This document shows positions 59,881 to 64,000 of a stretch of DNA of 64,000 nt, piece by piece (within the stretch, counting starts at the first letter, position 1; every line of letters begins with the position of its first letter). The notes below the pieces were generated by a model, which made no database searches, was not told the origin of the DNA, and was given only the letters and a program-made list of their open reading frames with translations. Location of the stretch: assembly GCA_028641055.1 (NCBI GenBank), contig CM054059.1, positions 431,772,332 to 431,836,331 on the forward strand. The letters run 5' to 3'. A program made the position numbers and the translations under genes. Source of the DNA: Alopecurus myosuroides (lineage: Eukaryota > Streptophyta > Magnoliopsida > Poales > Poaceae).

Positions 59881-61307
59881 TCACATTCTCTCTTCTCGAG
59901 AAAACTGGGGGCCGAGCCGCAGGTGCGCGAGCAGGCTGTACAGCGGCATTCGCAGCTGGCAGAGGAGGAGGAGGGGGCAGGCCCTCATTCTTGATTTCTT
60001 CCCACCAACTGCACTGCCGAGTAGTGTGGTTGGCGGGTCTTGCGGGATGCCGAGTGTGGAAACTGCATGGGCCATCCTTCATGTCCTTGAAGACAAAGTT
60101 TGGCGCCGGACCCGAGTTGCCGCTACCCTGCTGGGAAGCGCTGTATGGCTTCTTGTTGCCTTGGCCCTGATTCTGGTTCTGCCCGTACTGGGCTCCAGCA
60201 GTTTTTGGCCTCTGGCTACTCCCAGCTCCGGTTGCCACAACATTCACCTCCCCGGGATCGTACTGGGTATCAATCCGGTCACCTCTGCGCTTGTTGCGGA
60301 ACTCATTGCGCTTGCTGGTGTTGATGTTGTAGTTCCTTCTCGGCTCAGCAGCATCAAGAAGAGGCTGTGTCGGGTCACCGAGTGCGTACTGATCCGCAAT
60401 CCGGATGGTCTCAGCGAGAGTACTCGGCATCTCCCTCTGGAGCCTTTGCCACAACATGCTGCCATGTCTGCAACCCTGCGCAAACCAAGTGATGGCCTGG
60501 GCCTCATTCACACCCTCACAGGTGTTCCTCAGAGTACTCCACCGAGTAAGATACTCCCGGTCCGTCTCCTCTTCCCGCTGTCTGCAAGCGGATAGCTGCT
60601 GCGGCCTATTCGGCCTCCGGTAGGTGCTGGTGAAGTTGCTGACGAAAGCCTCCGCGAAGTCAAGCCAGCAGTTGATGTTGTGCTTGGGCAGGTTGTTGAG
60701 CCAAGTTCTTGTCGGTCCCTCGAGCATCTGCGGGATGTACCGCACGGCCCATCTCCGGTTGCCGCCTGCAATGTGCACGGCTGTGACATAGTCATTGAGC
60801 CAATCTTCCGGCTTGGTGCTGCCGTCATAGCACTTGGTTGTCGCACCCGGACTTCTAGAGGATACTCACAGCCCGCTAAACAGTAGATAGTTGGATTACG
60901 GGGCCTACCTGCACCCGCATCTCTTACGAGTAGGCCAACACGTATACGTGTGACAACCAACCTCTACTATTCATCGTCTGCGTAAACCATCCCATAGAAA
61001 TCCAAATTCTTCCATTGACGTACTTCATAACATGCACACATGGTACGCCAACGGCATTTGAACAAGTGATATCACAACAAATCTCTAAGACACAAAGAAA
61101 TAGAAATAAGTGGCAAATAGCTCTCACTAGAGCAGAGATAGCAAATACAGTCATGCAGAGGACACATGTCCCAACAAGTCATCATTACATCACAGCGGAG
61201 GCATCCAAAGTGTCTGAGTACAGACAAGATCCAAATAGGCCTAAGAGGCCGGAAACGAAAAGACGGAGCCCATCCACGAAGTCTCGGATCCTGCCCGGGT
61301 CCGCTAT

Positions 61308-61372
61308 CTACTCGTCAGCAGCCTCGTCATACTCCACGTAGTAGCCACCATGGGGATCCTCGGAAACGTAGT
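61308..61372 (-). other. Exon-like acidic segment b, right-edge LTR
   Basis: 65 nt after TCTGCAG. Ends VEYDEAADE plus TAG, in the same phase and length as in the A copies. Confidence 0.4.
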
Positions 61373-62585
61373 CTGCAGAACACGCAGCCCCAAAGGGGTC
61401 AGTACAGACGAGTACTGGCAAGCAAGACGCACAAGATACCAAAGTGTACCCGGCAACACCAAGTACAGAATGCTTTGGGTTCAACGGAAGATAGGTGATA
61501 TAAAGATGCGGCAGCGGGCTGCTTAACCAACTACAGAGACACGCTACAACCTCCGGCTAAAAGAAAGGGATAAGATAGCGCATCGGAACCAACTACCAAC
61601 AACCTCAAACAAACCCATCCTGGATCTCGCCCCTTATCCAAAGAAGCAATCCGAGGATAACCCACACAGTTGGATTAATGAAGGTTCAAATTATTGTGTC
61701 ACTAAGTCTATTACTAGTCAAATTATTATTAATTAGGTGTAAGTTTTCTAATCCTTGTTAGCCAGCCCTATCACCAAGTCATCCATAACCGCGGACAACA
61801 CGGCTTCTCGAGAAGATTTAACCCTGCAGGGGTGCACCAATTTGGCCGTACACGTAAGAATATCCCGCCAGACGGGGATCAAACCCACCAAGCGAGGCAC
61901 TCAACACAACCCAACTCTTCTTCGCATCAAGCCCAAAGAACCACGTGTTGTGCGTGCGCGGCTAATCGAGCCCCCACGAAGAAAAGGGGGACCCTCATAG
62001 CACTGGAAGACCACGCCGCCCTAAATGCCGACTACAAAAGTTCCACCCTGGCGCCGAGGGTTCGTACCTGCATATGAGTGCATCAAATGGAAAGCCCGAA
62101 CTAAGTGTGGCGATTTGGACGAGATGCGAATCGAATCAGAGTTGCGGGGGGCGCCCATACACGCTTCCCACATGCGGTTAGCGCGCTCAACATGGATCCA
62201 GAGGACAAGAACTTTTCCTGAGTTCGACACTAGCAGGCCTCAAAACCATACCCGGCCTCCTGCCGGTGCCTTATCATCAAATTAGCATTACCTCAAACAT
62301 TAACAGGTTGTTGTTTAAACATCGAGCCCCCAGAACATAATAAATACGGTAAAAGAAATAACGGACATCAGACTCGAGCATAACCAACCCTAAGCATGCT
62401 AGTAAGACACAGGCAACAAGCAACGGGGTTATAGGTGTGGAGGTGAGGATATATCAGGGTTACAGGATAACATGTGATAGGATCGGAACACAAGAAACGA
62501 ATCTTAAGGCTAGCAGATTAGACAACGGAAAGTATCGGTATCCAGTGTGGAAAGGACACAATGGTTCAGGTGAGTGAATACTTGC

Positions 62586-62663
62586 CTGCAAACTCAGTAG
62601 CCTGGTACTGGGCTAACTCCTCTGAAGTAGTGTCGTAAACCTCGTCTGTCTCAACGTCGTCGT
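62586..62663 (-). other. Exon-like acidic segment a, right-edge LTR
   Basis: 78 nt from GAATAG| to GCAG|GCAAGT. Encodes DDDVETDEVYDTTSEELAQ, then YQATEFA. About half the differences from A are synonymous and two others swap Asp with Glu. Confidence 0.4.
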
Positions 62664-63768
62664 CTATTCGAGAAGAAGCAAACAAACAACGCAAAGAGAC
62701 AAACAATCAATAACATGGCATAATGCACAATCATGGGATGATGCATGGCAATTTAATTGATGCATCAAGATAAGCTAGTTGACATGGTAACATAATTAAA
62801 TGGACCTATATGCAATTTGGATTGCATATGGAAAGCCCATGAACTAAGGTTGGATTAAATGATCTACAAATAACCATCATGTGAAAGTTGATTATAATGA
62901 TGCATGGATGAGGAAAACAATGAGAAAACAACAATAGCTTCAATTTGAAAAGGTGTTTACCAAGTTTGGAAATTTATTTATTAAGTTATGAAATTTGGCT
63001 TCTTAAATGAGTTACACAAGCATTTGTTGTTTTCACCAAATTTAATTGTTCAAAACAGATAACAAAATTCATATTTGGAAAGAACACCAAATTTTAGATG
63101 GAATACATATTTCATTTGTTGAAAATGGATTTAAAATGAGCAAGTTATTAATTTGACAATTTTAAATGCATTAATTAAGAAAAAGTTGTTTTCAGCAATT
63201 TAATTTATTCAAAATAGAAAAAAAAAGTTTATATTTGGAAAGCTTATTCAATTTTGCATGGAAAACATATTTTACATGTGTCATTTGAATTAAATTTGAA
63301 TTAATTATGAATTTGACCAAATTTGAAAGAGTTGTTTGAATTTGAATTTTTGAAACCATTTGAAATGTTCAAAACAGTATACCAATGGTTTTAACATGTA
63401 GAGAATTTAATTTGTATGGAAAACATATTTTATTTGTTGAATTTGGAATTTTTATGCCCAAGTTATGAATTTTGCAAAATTAAATGAATTAAACAAGGAT
63501 TCAAATATTTCACCAATTTAAAATATTCAAAACAGTAAACAAAGTTTATATTTAGGTAGAGAATTTAATTTGGTGTGGAAAACATATTTAAATTATTAAA
63601 TTTGGATTTATAATGAATTAGTTATGCAATTTCAAAGTATAGGGTGTGTTCTGCCATTTTATTTTACAGCCAGGGACTAGGAAAAATATCTACAGGGACT
63701 TGTGTGCGAATAAACTTTTGATTCTGGGTCTGAAAAAAAGAAATAAAAAAGTGTGTTATTCCGCGCGC

Positions 63769-63786
63769 GGGGGGGGGGGGGGGGGG
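63769..63786 (+). repeat. Run of 18 G
   Basis: Uninterrupted G run after cgcgcgc. It may be a true homopolymer or an uncertain base count. It adjoins the T-arm-like part of the tRNA-like module. Confidence 0.9.
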
Positions 63787-63850
63787 AGTCGATCCAGGGA
63801 TCTCCTGGTGCGCCCGCACGGGCCCAAACCACTGGGCTGCTGAGCTGTTT
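63787..63850 (-). other. tRNA-like module in the right-edge LTR
   Basis: On the minus strand AGCCCAGTGG resembles an A-box, and GGATCGACTCC about 40 bp later resembles a B-box. It holds the same place as the module in the A LTRs. Confidence 0.4.
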
Positions 63851-64000
63851 TTGATATGTAAAGGGCGCGCGGGTTTTTGAGGTAACCGGTGCGGGTGGTC
63901 TAACGAAACTGAACAAAAGTTCAGTTACCTGAACCCGATCGGTAACAGATCGTCGACGACGACGAACGGCGAGGGGCTGTCGACGTGCGCGCGGGGCGCT

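Larger units (their letters stand above)
37485..60838 (-). mobile_element. Element B2: Tat-lineage Gypsy element, minus strand, 5' end lost to view
   Basis: Order on the minus strand: gag and pol (60838 to 55377), spacer, antisense multi-exon gene on + (39003-54754), and 3' LTR at 37485-37963. It is interrupted by C (42942-53585) and by an A-type LTR at 60839. Same family as B1: LTRs, pol, antisense gene, intron minisatellite and spacers all align. The 5' LTR and primer site are beyond the right edge. Confidence 0.9.
55377..60838 (-). pseudogene. gag-pol: B2 gag-pol, minus strand, with nonsense changes and a frameshift
   Basis: Reading from 60838 down: Gag capsid region (RYIPQMLEGPTRTWLNNLP); a C-H-H-C knuckle (CSFHTRH...C, about 60000-60060); an Asn-rich linker (59740-59880); protease (DNGSS, about 59460); reverse transcriptase (YVDD about 58275); two RNase H domains (the second with MHFDGSK about 57430); a linker of seven 7-residue repeats (56765-56915); and integrase (D about 56240, D about 56060, E about 55960). 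The 5' end of gag is cut by the insertion at 60839. Defects are TAG at 58886-58888, TAA at 58046-58048 where B1 keeps Gln, and a lost G at about 55547. The original C-terminus probably ends at 55377. Tat lineage by dual RNase H. Confidence 0.92.
60839..64000 (-). mobile_element. A-type Gypsy LTR, minus strand, cut by the right window edge
   Basis: Starts TGTCGCACCCGGACTTCT, the reverse complement of the A LTR end, right where B2 gag breaks. The whole length aligns with the A LTRs in reverse, including exon-like segment b (61308-61372), the ctgcagggg/ctcgagaag block (about 61800-61840), exon-like segment a (62586-62663), the AT-rich stretch (62720-63660) and the tRNA-like module (about 63787-63850). 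It diverges more from A than the A LTRs do from each other. Candidate target duplication TTGGT (60834-60838). Length suggests about 1.2 kb of the LTR lies beyond the edge. Confidence 0.9.

Noticed and set aside
1..64000. Host protein-coding gene
   Set aside because: All ORFs with recognisable domains belong to Gypsy elements or their antisense genes, and all remaining sequence fits LTRs or element spacers.

Overview
Everything recognisable in this 64 kb window belongs to a nest of Ty3/Gypsy LTR retrotransposons. I found no host gene, rRNA, canonical tRNA or CRISPR array. The families, their primer sites (initiator Met tRNA and Lys tRNA), the dual RNase H of the Tat lineage, the chromodomain element, GC-rich LTR leaders and young nested insertions together suggest a large grass (Poaceae) genome. 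This is an inference; no species can be named from the sequence.

Layout, with labels used only here. The oldest visible layer is F, a 166-bp piece of a Tat-type pol gene at 37319-37484. Two elements of one Tat family entered F in opposite orientation: B1 on + (1031-37318, its 5' part lies left of the window) and B2 on - (37485-60838, its 5' end lies right of the window). B1 is split by three insertions: an A-like element of which only the 3' LTR end shows (1-1030); D (1276-12290, TSD CATGT); and A (22230-36924, TSD TCCTG), which sits in the B1 3' LTR. B2 is split by C (42942-53585, TSD TCGGA), which sits in its antisense gene, and by a minus-strand A-like LTR that runs off the right edge (60839-64000).

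A is a chromodomain Gypsy element with 4.4-kb LTRs, an extra sense ORF before gag and a gag-pol frame with one stop. D has 3.6-kb, nearly identical LTRs but only wreckage of pol inside. C has 480-bp LTRs that differ at about 3 positions, a Lys-tRNA primer site, no visible gag capsid, and pol with one stop. B1, B2 and C all carry a multi-exon gene on the strand opposite to pol, between pol and the 3' LTR, with its own TATA box. Its first exon encodes a domain of the 'putative gypsy type transposon' kind (Pfam Transposase_28), followed by acidic, Lys/Ala-rich and coiled-coil parts.

The most interesting points are: (1) the ORF before gag in A, which resembles a dsRNA-binding fold with an Arg-rich tail; (2) splice-acceptor-like sequences placed exactly at the ORF1 and gag start codons; (3) the intron-rich antisense gene kept in both Tat families; (4) two short acidic exon-like segments with matching phase inside the A-type LTRs; (5) a tRNA-like module in the same LTRs; and (6) an octamer (CTACTCGG) strongly repeated in the B non-coding parts.
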